A stretch of DNA of 64,000 bases from an uncultured Pseudodesulfovibrio sp. Its GTDB lineage: Bacteria; Desulfobacterota; Desulfovibrionia; Desulfovibrionales; Desulfovibrionaceae. Below are positions 26,999 to 35,812 of this stretch, one piece after another; position 1 is the first letter of the stretch; each line of letters begins with the position of its first letter. The notes below the pieces were generated by a model. That model saw nothing but the letters and a program-made list of their open reading frames with translations, made no database searches and was not told the origin of the DNA. A program made the position numbers and the translations under genes. The stretch spans positions 3,107,518 through 3,171,517 of the forward strand of contig NZ_OY782498.1 of NCBI RefSeq assembly GCF_963677845.1, given 5' to 3'.

Positions 26999-27901
26999 CT
27001 AAGGATATCTCGGCTTATCGTTACTAATTCTGAAATATTCTTCAATACCATATTCTCGCATCCTCTCATTATTCATGCGCCATATCTGCGCTAGCCTATC
27101 AGGCATTCCGTGTTCTTCACACGGGAATTCTTTACACTCAAAACAGTATGTAACGTCATGCTCTCGTGCACACGCAGGGACAACGCACGCCTTGAACAAA
27201 CAGCCTGATTCACGACAACCAGAACAATAACCGGAAGCAAAATAGTCCAACAGTTCAGCAAATTGATGACAATGCTGAAAAACAGCATTGGTCGATTCAA
27301 ACCGTTTGGCGTATTCTCCGAAATTGGCACCAAGATGCTCTTTCAACGCGGCACTCAACTCTTGAACAGGGCCACCTGCATACGCTACGCATTTTCCACA
27401 CATCAATCCGCATGGGGCCAACTGTGATGCCATAAAATCTTCCGATCCAACAAGATAACCGTGCTCCCGCAGAATGAGAAGAGAGGTTTTGATTGCAAAG
27501 ACAACCATTTCAACACACTTTGAATGCAGGTCCAGACGCTTGTATCGTTCCTGTCCTTCCTGAGTGGAAAAATCACATTCAATCAAGTCAAAACAATTGA
27601 TACTGTTGTATTTTTCAACGAAGATGTCCCGAAATTCCTGAACCATAACATACACCGGGTCCAAATCCGCCCCCGGCTCCTGTCGACCTGCATACAAACC
27701 GAATCCCATGACAGCGCCGGTCACTGCGCCACACGGCCCACAAGTGCGCCCCATGCCGCTACAAAAACCGGTAGCCATCGCTACGGCCTCTTTCGAATTC
27801 TTACCACCAGCTTCTGCAATAAGCTTCAACACAGTCTCGGCGCACAAAAACTGATCGCCCGAGAACAATTTTTCCACGCGTTTCTCAAGAATATCAGCCA
27901 T
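26999..27901 (-). CDS. C_GCAxxG_C_C redox-like protein fused to DUF3795
   Basis: 300 residues. The first half has the Cys pattern of the C_GCAxxG_C_C family (FLCAETVLKLI; GFCSGMGRTCGPCGAVTGAVM; NCFDLIECDF), a helical redox-like family of unknown role. The second half (from about 160) reads APCGLMCGKCVAYAGG ... CSGCRESGCLFKACVVPACA ... CFECKEFPC, the cysteine pattern of DUF3795. The total is more than 20 cysteines. It overlaps the methyltransferase gene by 8 bp. A metal- or cluster-binding role is likely but unproven. Confidence 0.75.
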   Translation of the reverse strand: MADILEKRVEKLFSGDQFLCAETVLKLIAEAGGKNSKEAVAMATGFCSGMGRTCGPCGAVTGAVMGFGLYAGRQEPGADLDPVYVMVQEFRDIFVEKYNSINCFDLIECDFSTQEGQERYKRLDLHSKCVEMVVFAIKTSLLILREHGYLVGSEDFMASQLAPCGLMCGKCVAYAGGPVQELSAALKEHLGANFGEYAKRFESTNAVFQHCHQFAELLDYFASGYCSGCRESGCLFKACVVPACAREHDVTYCFECKEFPCEEHGMPDRLAQIWRMNNERMREYGIEEYFRISNDKPRYP

Positions 27902-28661
27902 GAGGCATCATTCCGGTATTGCAGGCCAGATACGGACAAAATTCCACAGCTTCAGGTGTCATACGAGTCGCACGCCCTTTCCCCTCATGAAGAATCAATG
28001 GAGGTTCAACCATGAGTCCTTGTCCGCCTGCTTTCATTGTTTCCATAAGAACCATCTTTGCGTTGTCACCCTCACGGCTATGAACCAATCGCATTCGCTT
28101 GGGGACAAGGCCGACTTCGGCCAGATCAACCATCAGTTCCGGCAGTCGTTCCGGCAGATGAACAAAGAAAAATTTACCTCGCGTCTTCAGTGCCACGGCA
28201 GCACATCGGGCAAAAGCCTTGAAGGTTCCTTGTGCCTCGAAACGAGCAGTTTCACGCCCAGCCCCTTTGCTCGTTTTTCCCTTTCCTAATTCTCGATACG
28301 GCGGATTAGCTACGACAAAATCCACTACTGAATCAGGTCGCCATTCAGCCACGTCACCCTGCTGCAGCGTAAACTTATCGATAAGGTGGAGGTCGATACG
28401 ATTTTCCTCGGCAGCACCTATGCTTTCTGGATTTAACTCAACACCAACAATTGTCATTCCGGGGTGACGAAGGAGCATTCCAATACCAATAACCCCGCAC
28501 CCGCAGCCGAGATCAACACCTGTATGCCGGCGGCCTGCGTGGGCAAAACAACTCAAGAGCAGGGAGTCCAATGAAAACCGATATCCACCTTCCGGCTGCA
28601 CGAGTCCACGCGGGAATAATTCGCGCCTCTTGAGTATGGCTTCCGTATCAATACCAGCCAT
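27894..28661 (-). CDS. TrmN6-like adenine-N6 methyltransferase
   Basis: 255 residues of the Rossmann methyltransferase fold: SAM-binding GVDLGCGCGVIGIGM, acidic end of strand 2 in VGVELNPES, and the catalytic NPPY in VVANPPYRE, typical of enzymes that methylate adenine-37 of tRNA1(Val) or similar. It starts 1 bp into the stop of murJ and overlaps the following cysteine-rich gene. Confidence 0.85.
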   Translation of the reverse strand: MAGIDTEAILKRRELFPRGLVQPEGGYRFSLDSLLLSCFAHAGRRHTGVDLGCGCGVIGIGMLLRHPGMTIVGVELNPESIGAAEENRIDLHLIDKFTLQQGDVAEWRPDSVVDFVVANPPYRELGKGKTSKGAGRETARFEAQGTFKAFARCAAVALKTRGKFFFVHLPERLPELMVDLAEVGLVPKRMRLVHSREGDNAKMVLMETMKAGGQGLMVEPPLILHEGKGRATRMTPEAVEFCPYLACNTGMMPHG

Positions 28662-30208
28662 TATGCCCCCTTCGGTTTTTTACCGCGCCGGATTCGCGCC
28701 TTGAACATATCTGCAAAAAGACGAGCCTCATTCAACCTCAAAAGAAAGGCCATCCCAATATACACTACGACCCACAAGGGAATGAGTAACAAACACCAAG
28801 GAGTCCATGTTCCGGTTAAATAGGCTCCCCACCCAATTAATATTGACAGCACCGCTGTTTTTGCTGCTGAACCGGCAGGCAAAAGGCGTGTTCCCCGCTT
28901 GCGCGTCAAGAGAACATGCAACAACACAAAATTCAGAAGTGATGACAGACTCACGGCCAAAGCCAATCCGACATGGGCCATGGACTGCATAAGCCAGACA
29001 CCCAGCCCGACATTGGCTATCAGACAGGCCACAGCAATCTTTACCGGTGTTTTCGTGTCCTCCAAGGCATAGAATCCAGCAACCAGCGGACGGGACAGGG
29101 CAATAAACGGCAACCCGACAGAATAGGCGACAAGGGCCTGTGATGTTGCCGCGACCGCTTCCGAAGTAAAGGCTCCGCGCTCAAAAAGCAGGACGATAAC
29201 CGGCTCCGCCAACCCGATAAGGCCTGCGGCAGCGGGCAAAGCAATAAAAAGTGTCAATCCAAGTGAAACGGACAAGGCCTTGTCGTATTCTTCCATCTCA
29301 TTACGCGCAGCCAACTTCGCAAGGCTTGGCAAGGCCGCAGTGCTGACAGCTATCCCAAACACCCCTAGGGGGAACTGAACCAACCTATCGGCATAGTACA
29401 GATAGGACACAGACCCCACTGGCAAAAATGAAGCAAGGAGTGTCCCGAGCAAAATATTCAACTGATAAACAGCGGCTCCGAACACGGTAGGAAGCATGAG
29501 CAATCCCATACGCGCCACGCCCTTGTTGCGCCACGCCCATGGACCACGCCATGAAAAACCGGCCTTCTTCAAAAAGGGTTGTTGCAAAAACCATTGAGCC
29601 GCTCCGCCGATCAACACGCCGTAAGCCATGCAATAGGCCACGTTGTACCCCATGAAATATCCGAACAACGCAGAGCCTATCAATGCCACGTTCAGGGCCA
29701 CGGGGGCCAGTGCCGGAGCAAGGAAATGACCTCGCGAGTTGAGAATGCCCATGCACAACGCCACGCCGCAAATAAAAATGACATACGGAAAGCAAATGCG
29801 AACAAGATCTATGGTCACCTGAAACTGTTCGGCATTATCGATAAAACCGGGAGCAATGGCCATGGTCAAAGGCCGAGCCAATATCTCCACAAGCACTGTG
29901 ATAGCGACAAGAATTCCGACCAGCCAAATCATGGCGGACCGTGCCATGGCCTGAGCCGCTTCTTCTCCCTCTTCCTCAAGAGTCCGCGAATAGACCGGAA
30001 TAAAGGCCATGGTCAGCGAGCCTTCGCCAAAAAGCCGCCGCAAAAGATTCGGAATACGGAAAGCCACAAAAAAGGCATCGGCAAAAAGCCCGGCACCCAA
30101 CGCAAAGGCGACGATGATATCCCGAACAAATCCCAATATGCGAGACACCAGCGTGGCCCCTGCCACGACAGCCGCATTTTTCGCTATTGTTTTGGCGTGT
30201 TTATTCAC
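28661..30208 (-). CDS. murJ: Lipid II flippase MurJ
   Basis: About 515 residues with 14 predicted hydrophobic segments. The first, VSRILGFVRDIIVAFALG, and FRIPNLLRRLFGEGSLTMAFIPVY carry the conserved arginines and the FGEGSL motif of MurJ/MviN. It should flip undecaprenyl-linked peptidoglycan precursor across the inner membrane. A GTG at 30208 with AGAGGA just upstream gives the normal N-terminus; a longer frame to 30256 lacks these features. Confidence 0.92.
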   Translation of the reverse strand: MNKHAKTIAKNAAVVAGATLVSRILGFVRDIIVAFALGAGLFADAFFVAFRIPNLLRRLFGEGSLTMAFIPVYSRTLEEEGEEAAQAMARSAMIWLVGILVAITVLVEILARPLTMAIAPGFIDNAEQFQVTIDLVRICFPYVIFICGVALCMGILNSRGHFLAPALAPVALNVALIGSALFGYFMGYNVAYCMAYGVLIGGAAQWFLQQPFLKKAGFSWRGPWAWRNKGVARMGLLMLPTVFGAAVYQLNILLGTLLASFLPVGSVSYLYYADRLVQFPLGVFGIAVSTAALPSLAKLAARNEMEEYDKALSVSLGLTLFIALPAAAGLIGLAEPVIVLLFERGAFTSEAVAATSQALVAYSVGLPFIALSRPLVAGFYALEDTKTPVKIAVACLIANVGLGVWLMQSMAHVGLALAVSLSSLLNFVLLHVLLTRKRGTRLLPAGSAAKTAVLSILIGWGAYLTGTWTPWCLLLIPLWVVVYIGMAFLLRLNEARLFADMFKARIRRGKKPKGA

Positions 30209-30326
30209 TGTATCCTCTGCACTATGCCTTCCATCTCTTCCCGGCACGGCACACATATATAAATATTATTGAGCAAGACAATCCTTTCCTTGCAGTCTTT
30301 ATCTCTTCCAGCGCTAAACCGCTAGT

Positions 30327-31145
30327 TTATTGCTTTGGCTGACAATACGGACAAAAAGTAGACGTCCGGCCTGCGACCTTCACAGCCTGCAACAAGGTGT
30401 CGCACCGAGCACATTTCTGGCCTTTCTTGCCGTACACATTGAAGCTGTTTTGAAAAGCCCCGGCATCCCCGTGGGCATTGACATAATCCGAAATGGAGCT
30501 GCCATTTTCGCGAATAGCCAGCTTGAGAACCGCCTGTAATTCTGAAAACAATTTCAAAGCCTTGGCATGACTCACTCGATGGCCTTTTGTTTCAGGATGA
30601 ATTCCCGACCGAAACAGGGATTCATCTGCATAAATATTCCCCACACCGGCCACCACCGACTGATTGAGCAGCAGCCCTTTTATCGCTGTCTTTCTTTCGG
30701 CGATTCGTTCAGCCAGTTCAGCGGGAGTAACCTCAAGCGGTTCAGGTCCGACTTTTCGCAAAAACTCCCAATTCTCAAGCTGTTGTGCTGTGAATAACTT
30801 GACGTAGCCAAACTTGCGCATGTCAGAAAAGATCAGCCAAGAACCGTCATCAAGGATAAAAACTATCCGGTCATGTTTATGAATATCACGATGATCGCTA
30901 TGGACCACCCGCCCCGTCATTTTAAGATGAAATACGAGTGTGCTGTCATTCGTCAGTTCAACGAGTAAAACCTTGGCTCGACGATAGACCCGACGAACCT
31001 TCTGTTTCAGAACTCCCGGCACAATAATTTCCGCAGCATCACTCAAACGGGTCAGGCCTGGAATTTCCACGGACACAATAGTTCGCTCCGTCAGGGTGTC
31101 GTTCAACCCACGGGCGATAACTTCAACTTCAGGCAATTCAGGCAT
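30327..31145 (-). CDS. mutM: Formamidopyrimidine-DNA glycosylase MutM
   Basis: 272 residues starting PELPEVEVIARGL, with the catalytic N-terminal Pro2/Glu3, the SVVAGVGNIYADE helix-two-turn-helix and a C-terminal zinc finger (CARCDTLL ... CPYCQ). It excises 8-oxoguanine and ring-opened purines from DNA. Length matches the family. Confidence 0.95.
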   Translation of the reverse strand: MPELPEVEVIARGLNDTLTERTIVSVEIPGLTRLSDAAEIIVPGVLKQKVRRVYRRAKVLLVELTNDSTLVFHLKMTGRVVHSDHRDIHKHDRIVFILDDGSWLIFSDMRKFGYVKLFTAQQLENWEFLRKVGPEPLEVTPAELAERIAERKTAIKGLLLNQSVVAGVGNIYADESLFRSGIHPETKGHRVSHAKALKLFSELQAVLKLAIRENGSSISDYVNAHGDAGAFQNSFNVYGKKGQKCARCDTLLQAVKVAGRTSTFCPYCQPKQ

Positions 31146-31223
31146 GGTTAGATGAGTACCTGAAAACGGTTATGGTGAAAAGCGTCCGTCAAGGGCAGAC
31201 ACTTAAACCAAAAGGCTTTGCGA

Positions 31224-31715
31224 CTAGCGACAAAAGGCATCAAGCATAACCTGTTCATCAGAAGGTTGTGAACTGATCCAATAAGCCAGATCGCCTACAT
31301 ACCAAAGGAGGTGCACCTGCCCCATCCCGGTGAATCGATAGACTGACACACCATTTTTCTCCAATTTTTTTGGATTTTTGAATGGTGATTTCGGATTGTC
31401 ATACATTTTGTGAACCATGACACCAATCTGTCGACGCGCTTCTTTTTCAGAAGACACACGAGAAAGCCACACTTCGGCTGGACGCACCTTGCCCGCATCT
31501 TCTGGACGCATATACCGAGCGATGGCACTGGCTTCGGCTGACAGAGCCTTGCCATGCAACTGATTCACTTCCGTCTGTGCCTGTTGCCCAACAACAAGTT
31601 GAACTCGATCCAAACCACCGACCTTTGCAGGAAGGAACTCGGACAAATCACTGCCAAAAGCCGCGAACGGCATCCATAAAACGACCAACAGAACAAGAAC
31701 TGCACGACGTATCAT
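31224..31715 (-). CDS. Secreted protein of unknown function
   Basis: 163 residues with a signal peptide (MIRRAVLVLLVVLWMPFAAFG, cleavage likely after FG). The mature part has no recognised domain; phrases such as FLPAKVGGL and VYRFTGMGQVHLLWY recall small periplasmic proteins found in sulfate reducers. It overlaps the ChaN-like gene by 1 bp and is probably translated with it. Confidence 0.7.
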   Translation of the reverse strand: MIRRAVLVLLVVLWMPFAAFGSDLSEFLPAKVGGLDRVQLVVGQQAQTEVNQLHGKALSAEASAIARYMRPEDAGKVRPAEVWLSRVSSEKEARRQIGVMVHKMYDNPKSPFKNPKKLEKNGVSVYRFTGMGQVHLLWYVGDLAYWISSQPSDEQVMLDAFCR

Positions 31716-32953
31716 TATTTATCTCCACTTTCATCTGATTCGATTTTCATGTTTTTCTTCGAAGACTTGGGAGAACCAAGCTTCCCCACATTAGCGGTAA
31801 ACAAGTCATCACCGCGCCGAACAGTAAATACAAGCTCTTCTCCGGCTTCATGAACCTTGAACCCCGCAATATGCAGGCTAAACAAATGTTCCAAGGGAAC
31901 ATCTGAGGCCTCTACAAGCAAATCGCCGGGACGCAGACCGGCCTTGGCCGCGCGTGACTCTCGCTGGACAGACTCGACAAGAAGGCCGCCCGTTCCAACG
32001 GCCGTTAGTAATGCCCCCATCTTCGACTGGTAACTATCTGGCGAATAGAAGAAAACATCACCCGCATCGGCATCGAATTCATCACCACGCCACGGCATGA
32101 TGGACAAAACACGTGCGCCCGGATCAAACCGTCTGATACGCATGGCAATGCCCCATGCCTGTTCAACATGCCCGGCCCCAGCAACGATCAGCACGGGCCA
32201 ATCATACTGATGACGCACCCTGACAGCCTCTTCGGCCATCTTGGAATCCCAGATGGACTGAATCAGATGGAATCGTTCCCGTTGCACTTCGTCCTCAGCA
32301 TCCTTGGATTCATGCTGCCTAAAAATTTCATCAAGCACAGCCCGTTGGTCACTGGTCGGCGGCACGATGACCTTGGGTAAAAAGGCCTGTTCTTCGTCGG
32401 AAAGCGCTTCAAGGCCCTCTTTGGATATTTTTTTGGTCACAAAAGTGGGAACATTCAACCCCGCCACAGGCACACTGTTGCGCTGAGCAAGTTCAAAATG
32501 CCTACGGAATAAAGGAAATGGGTATCCCCATTTTGTTGACCATTGCAGTTCTTCGGCCAGGTCCTCCAATTCAACCTGCCCTTTTCCAAAATCATCGAGC
32601 ACTTGCTGCATGTCCACGGCCACCATTTCCAACCCAAGTGAAAGGCCTTCACCAGACTCGGAAAGTCCTGCCAAAATACGTTGTTGAACCTTGTGGTCCC
32701 ATGTGTTTCGATGCCCCTCCCCAACAAGAACATACTCATAACTATCTGCCATTGCTATGATCTCTTCAAAAAGCACCTGATCACCATATTTGGAGATAAA
32801 TTCTCCTTTCTGCGGGAGAAAAGTCACCCGAAGAGGCTCCACAGGCAAAGGTTCAATAGCTTTTTTCACACACGCCCCCATGGACAAAAGCAGACTCAGC
32901 AACACAAATAACGTCACGTTGCATTTCCGTGCTCCATTCAAAATATATTGCAT
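31715..32953 (-). CDS. ChaN-type lipoprotein with PDZ domain
   Basis: 412 residues. A lipoprotein signal (LLSLLLSMGAC, cysteine near residue 28) precedes a ChaN/Tiki-like domain (YEYVLVGEGHRNTWDH; GLEMVAVDMQQVLDDFG; VLIVAGAGHVEQAWGI), with the paired GE/H residues expected of the family that binds haem or cleaves peptides. A C-terminal PDZ segment (GGLLVESVQRESRAAKAGL RPGDL) follows from about 320. It sits in an operon with a small secreted protein. Confidence 0.82.
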   Translation of the reverse strand: MQYILNGARKCNVTLFVLLSLLLSMGACVKKAIEPLPVEPLRVTFLPQKGEFISKYGDQVLFEEIIAMADSYEYVLVGEGHRNTWDHKVQQRILAGLSESGEGLSLGLEMVAVDMQQVLDDFGKGQVELEDLAEELQWSTKWGYPFPLFRRHFELAQRNSVPVAGLNVPTFVTKKISKEGLEALSDEEQAFLPKVIVPPTSDQRAVLDEIFRQHESKDAEDEVQRERFHLIQSIWDSKMAEEAVRVRHQYDWPVLIVAGAGHVEQAWGIAMRIRRFDPGARVLSIMPWRGDEFDADAGDVFFYSPDSYQSKMGALLTAVGTGGLLVESVQRESRAAKAGLRPGDLLVEASDVPLEHLFSLHIAGFKVHEAGEELVFTVRRGDDLFTANVGKLGSPKSSKKNMKIESDESGDK

Positions 32954-32962
32954 CCTTTCCCC

Positions 32963-33682
32963 TCAAATTCGGTCTTGAAAATCCCCATGCCAAATTGCCA
33001 TTGGCAGCCCGGTTGCATCAATTTCAGGAAAATCAGGTATCGACCGCAGCCGTCCGCCCCCTTTCCACGCCGTAACAGCCAGCACGCAGGCGTCAAGAAT
33101 ATCATCGCCAGCGACTTGACTTGCTCTATATTTCAACCGGATAGCTTCAATAAGCGAACGAAGATCACACACCTTTTTTTCCAAAAGGACAAACCGATCC
33201 ACCACCCCTAAAACATCTCTCTTCGGGAAAGGCATCGGCCCCCCAAACAATTGCGAAAAACACAATTCAGGGTGTGATTCATAAACTCTGTGGCGGGCTT
33301 CGACATTTCCTTGCAAAAACTCATCTACTTCATATATCTTTTTCACAATACCCAAGGATTGTTCGGATAACGACTTACCGGAAAGTTTCTGACTTATCAA
33401 TTTAGCTTCACGTTTTGATCCGGCATAAACAGCCTTGCGAACCGGAGTATTAAAGACACTGCTCTTACGTTTTCCCAACCTCTCTCGAGTCAAAACATCG
33501 GCCTTTCTCGTTCCTGTTTCAGGAAGTCCAATAGGGATATCCACCAACACGGCTTCAGCGTCCTTATGCTTGTCCCACAGCGCAACAAATTCATCATACA
33601 GAGCAAAAGACCACCCCCCGTTAGTGACCCAAACAGCAAACCACCCGCCCTTGCACCCGTCTACGCCTACGTATTTCATCAT
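32963..33682 (-). CDS. DUF429 family protein
   Basis: About 239 residues. The start MMKYVGVDGCKGGWFAVW and the internal VLVDIPIGLPE and FNTPVRKAVY are hallmarks of DUF429, an RNase H-like fold predicted to be a nuclease. The ATG at 33682 gives the family N-terminus with GAAGAG upstream. Function not known. Confidence 0.85.
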   Translation of the reverse strand: MMKYVGVDGCKGGWFAVWVTNGGWSFALYDEFVALWDKHKDAEAVLVDIPIGLPETGTRKADVLTRERLGKRKSSVFNTPVRKAVYAGSKREAKLISQKLSGKSLSEQSLGIVKKIYEVDEFLQGNVEARHRVYESHPELCFSQLFGGPMPFPKRDVLGVVDRFVLLEKKVCDLRSLIEAIRLKYRASQVAGDDILDACVLAVTAWKGGGRLRSIPDFPEIDATGLPMAIWHGDFQDRI

Positions 33683-33790
33683 GCATATATACTCTTCCAC
33701 CAACATCCCCGCAACCAGATGCACAATTCAGCACACCCTTTGCAAAACGACACCAAATTATTTTGGCAGGAGGGAGAAAATTTAAGGGAA

Positions 33791-33827
33791 AAACAAAAAC
33801 CCCGCACCGACAGCAGCCGGTGCGGGG
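33791..33827 (-). terminator. Rho-independent terminator of the phenylacetate-CoA ligase-like gene
   Basis: CCCCGCACCG (33800-33809) pairs with CGGTGCGGGG (33818-33827); on the minus strand it is followed by TTTTTGTTTTT. Confidence 0.9.
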
Positions 33828-33851
33828 TATAACTCTCAATAACTCGCGCGC

Positions 33852-35117
33852 CTAATCCCAGGTGCGCTTGTCTTCGATGGGTCGGATCTGCGGAGGCAGG
33901 GTTCCGGGTGCAAGCACCTTGAGGATCGGACGAAGCTTGATCTTTTCACGGAACAAATGGAGCAATTCGTCTTCCTGATTAAACTGTCCGGCTTCGATGG
34001 AAAGAACCATCTCATCAATACCACCCGGGTTGGTGACTTCGATCTGCCAACGCTTGACCTCTTCGAAGCGAGCCATGACCTGCTCAACCTGATGCGGATA
34101 GACAAACATACCCTTGATGCGGGCGGTGGTGTCAACGCGACCGACGATGCCACCGAGACGGGGGCTGGTGCGGCCACAGGCGCACGGTGAGCGATCCAGA
34201 TAGCCGAGATCGCCGGTGGCGAGTCGGATGAGCGGATAGGTGCGGTTGAATGCGGTAACAACGATTTCGCCAACCTCGCCGTCCTTAAGCGGGATACCCG
34301 TGTCAGGATGGCAGATTTCAACAAATGCACGGTTGGAAAGGTGCAGACCGTTCTTGTGGAAGCATTCGTAACCGATACAACCAACGTCTGCGGTGCCGTA
34401 GCCCTGACGCATGATGCAGTCGAATTTCTTCTCAAGAGTGGAACGCATCTTCTCTGAGAATTTTTCGCCAGTGACAAAAGCGACTTCGAGGAACAAATCC
34501 TTACGCAGAGACAGACCCATTTCCTCGGCCTTCTGTGCCAGGTGCATGAGATAGCTGGGAGTACCGACGTAGCCGGTGACGCGCAACTTCTGCATGATCT
34601 CAATCTGGGAGTTGGTGTTACCGGGACCGGCAGGCACCACGGCGCAGGCCAGGTTACGAAGAGGTTCTTCGAACATCAGACCGGCGGGAGCCAGATGATA
34701 GTTGAAAGTAATCTGAGACAGATCTCCGGAACGGAAACCGGCGGCATAAAAACCTTCGGTCCAACCCCAGTAGTCTTCGGAACGATCTTCGGGATCAAAG
34801 ATCGGGCCGGGAGACAGGAAAACACGCTGCAATTCGCCCAGGTCCTTGGTCAACAGTCCGCCGAGACGGGGACCCATGGACTGAAGAAAGATCAGCTCTT
34901 TTTTCTTGATGATGGGGATGTGCTTGATGTCGTTGAGCACGCGGAACTTGTCCACATTGAACTGTGCGCGGTCAAAACGCTTTTTGACATCTTCGGAGTA
35001 ACGGTAGGCATATGAAAGCAACTCCTTGAGCTGAAGCTGATAATATTGCCTGCGTTCCGATTCGTCGAGTACCTCACGGCGGGAATAAATACCCTCGGTG
35101 CGATCCTTTCTGGTCAT
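33852..35117 (-). CDS. Phenylacetate-CoA ligase-like (PaaK family) enzyme
   Basis: 421 residues of the AMP-forming ligase superfamily, PaaK branch: GYVGTPSYLMHLA, MRQGYGTADVGCIGYE (adenine/AMP region), LATGDLGYL (A8-like Asp) and IKGMFVYPHQVEQVM. A CACGRTSPRLGG segment is typical of the family. It should activate an aromatic or related acid as its CoA ester. An aryl-CoA partner gene is not adjacent. A terminator follows it. Confidence 0.85.
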   Translation of the reverse strand: MTRKDRTEGIYSRREVLDESERRQYYQLQLKELLSYAYRYSEDVKKRFDRAQFNVDKFRVLNDIKHIPIIKKKELIFLQSMGPRLGGLLTKDLGELQRVFLSPGPIFDPEDRSEDYWGWTEGFYAAGFRSGDLSQITFNYHLAPAGLMFEEPLRNLACAVVPAGPGNTNSQIEIMQKLRVTGYVGTPSYLMHLAQKAEEMGLSLRKDLFLEVAFVTGEKFSEKMRSTLEKKFDCIMRQGYGTADVGCIGYECFHKNGLHLSNRAFVEICHPDTGIPLKDGEVGEIVVTAFNRTYPLIRLATGDLGYLDRSPCACGRTSPRLGGIVGRVDTTARIKGMFVYPHQVEQVMARFEEVKRWQIEVTNPGGIDEMVLSIEAGQFNQEDELLHLFREKIKLRPILKVLAPGTLPPQIRPIEDKRTWD

Positions 35118-35272
35118 ATGTATACTCCTTAAACTGGATGATTTGCCATTTTTGACAAGGAGCGGGACTATACCACGTGAAAATTATTTTGCAAGGAATA
35201 TTTTTTTTCGTTCAGTATCTCAGCTAGTTAGAAAAAAACTTTTCTAAAAAGCAACTCTTTTTTAAAATAAAC

Positions 35273-35299
35273 TTGACACTTGATAACCAACTGGATAGT
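35273..35299 (+). promoter_or_regulatory. Candidate promoter of the tRNA pair
   Basis: TTGACA (35273-35278) followed after 15 nt by GATAGT (35294-35299), 20 bases before tRNA-Lys. The -35 is perfect, the -10 is weak and the spacer is short. Confidence 0.45.
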
Positions 35300-35318
35300 G
35301 ATACGTTCCTCGGAACAC

Positions 35319-35394
35319 GGGTCGTTAACTCAGTTGGTAGAGTATCTGCCTTTTAAGCAGAGAGTCACTGGTTCGAGCCCAGTACGACCCACCA
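35319..35394 (+). tRNA. tRNA-Lys (anticodon TTT), CCA encoded
   Basis: 76 nt. Acceptor stem GGGTCGT pairs with ACGACCC; the anticodon arm is TCTGC-CTTTTAA-GCAGA, giving anticodon TTT; the T arm contains GGTTCGAGCCC; the sequence ends in A-CCA. Confidence 0.97.
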
Positions 35395-35399
35395 TTTCC

Positions 35400-35475
35400 G
35401 TCCCCATCGTCTAGTGGCCTAGGACTCCGGCCTCTCACGCCGGCAACAGGGGTTCAAACCCCCTTGGGGACGCCA
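35400..35475 (+). tRNA. tRNA-Glu (anticodon CTC), CCA encoded
   Basis: 76 nt. Acceptor GTCCCCA pairs with TGGGGAC; the anticodon arm is CCGGC-CTCTCAC-GCCGG, giving anticodon CTC; the T arm contains GGTTCAAACCC; the sequence ends in G-CCA. Separated by 5 nt from tRNA-Lys and probably in the same transcript. Its 3' end is a plausible integration site for the island that follows. Confidence 0.97.
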
Positions 35476-35486
35476 TAAGAATTTCA

Positions 35487-35519
35487 AGCGGTTACAGTGA
35501 ATGCTGTAGCCGCTTTTTT
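35487..35519 (+). terminator. Rho-independent terminator of the tRNA pair
   Basis: AGCGGTTACAG (35487-35497) pairs with CTGTAGCCGCT (35504-35514) and runs into TTTTTT. Its core resembles terminators at 41185 and 45859. Confidence 0.88.
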
Positions 35520-35591
35520 CGTTGCGTATCACAGGCGCAAAAAGGCCTCGGGGGTCAGTACTTCCGGGGCTTTTATCGTTGCTCGCTTATT

Positions 35592-35750
35592 TCATTGCAG
35601 GCTGCATTCAGACCAACCCACAAAATCCGTCAAGCGATATTTACGGTTTCTTTCCAGCATTTGGCTGACCAAGCCGTGTATTTGATCGACATCAGGCCAT
35701 ATTTCACTGACATGCCCCGCGCAGGTGGCTCTCTCCTTTAAAACCCCGTG
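35592..35750 (-). pseudogene. Possible gene remnant between tRNA-Glu and the Rhs gene
   Basis: A minus-strand frame of 52 codons without a usable start codon reads as ordinary protein, for example AGHVSEIWPDVDQIHGLV and QMLERNRKYRLTDFVGW, and stops at 35592. The family is not recognised. Since the region also carries an integrase remnant, this is probably the decayed end of another island gene. Apart from this remnant and the terminator, I see nothing else in 35476-35812. Confidence 0.35.
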
Positions 35751-35812
35751 TTACAATTTCCCGGATTCCCGCGAATGGTCTTTGGGAACGAAATGCTCAG
35801 AGAGGTAACGCC

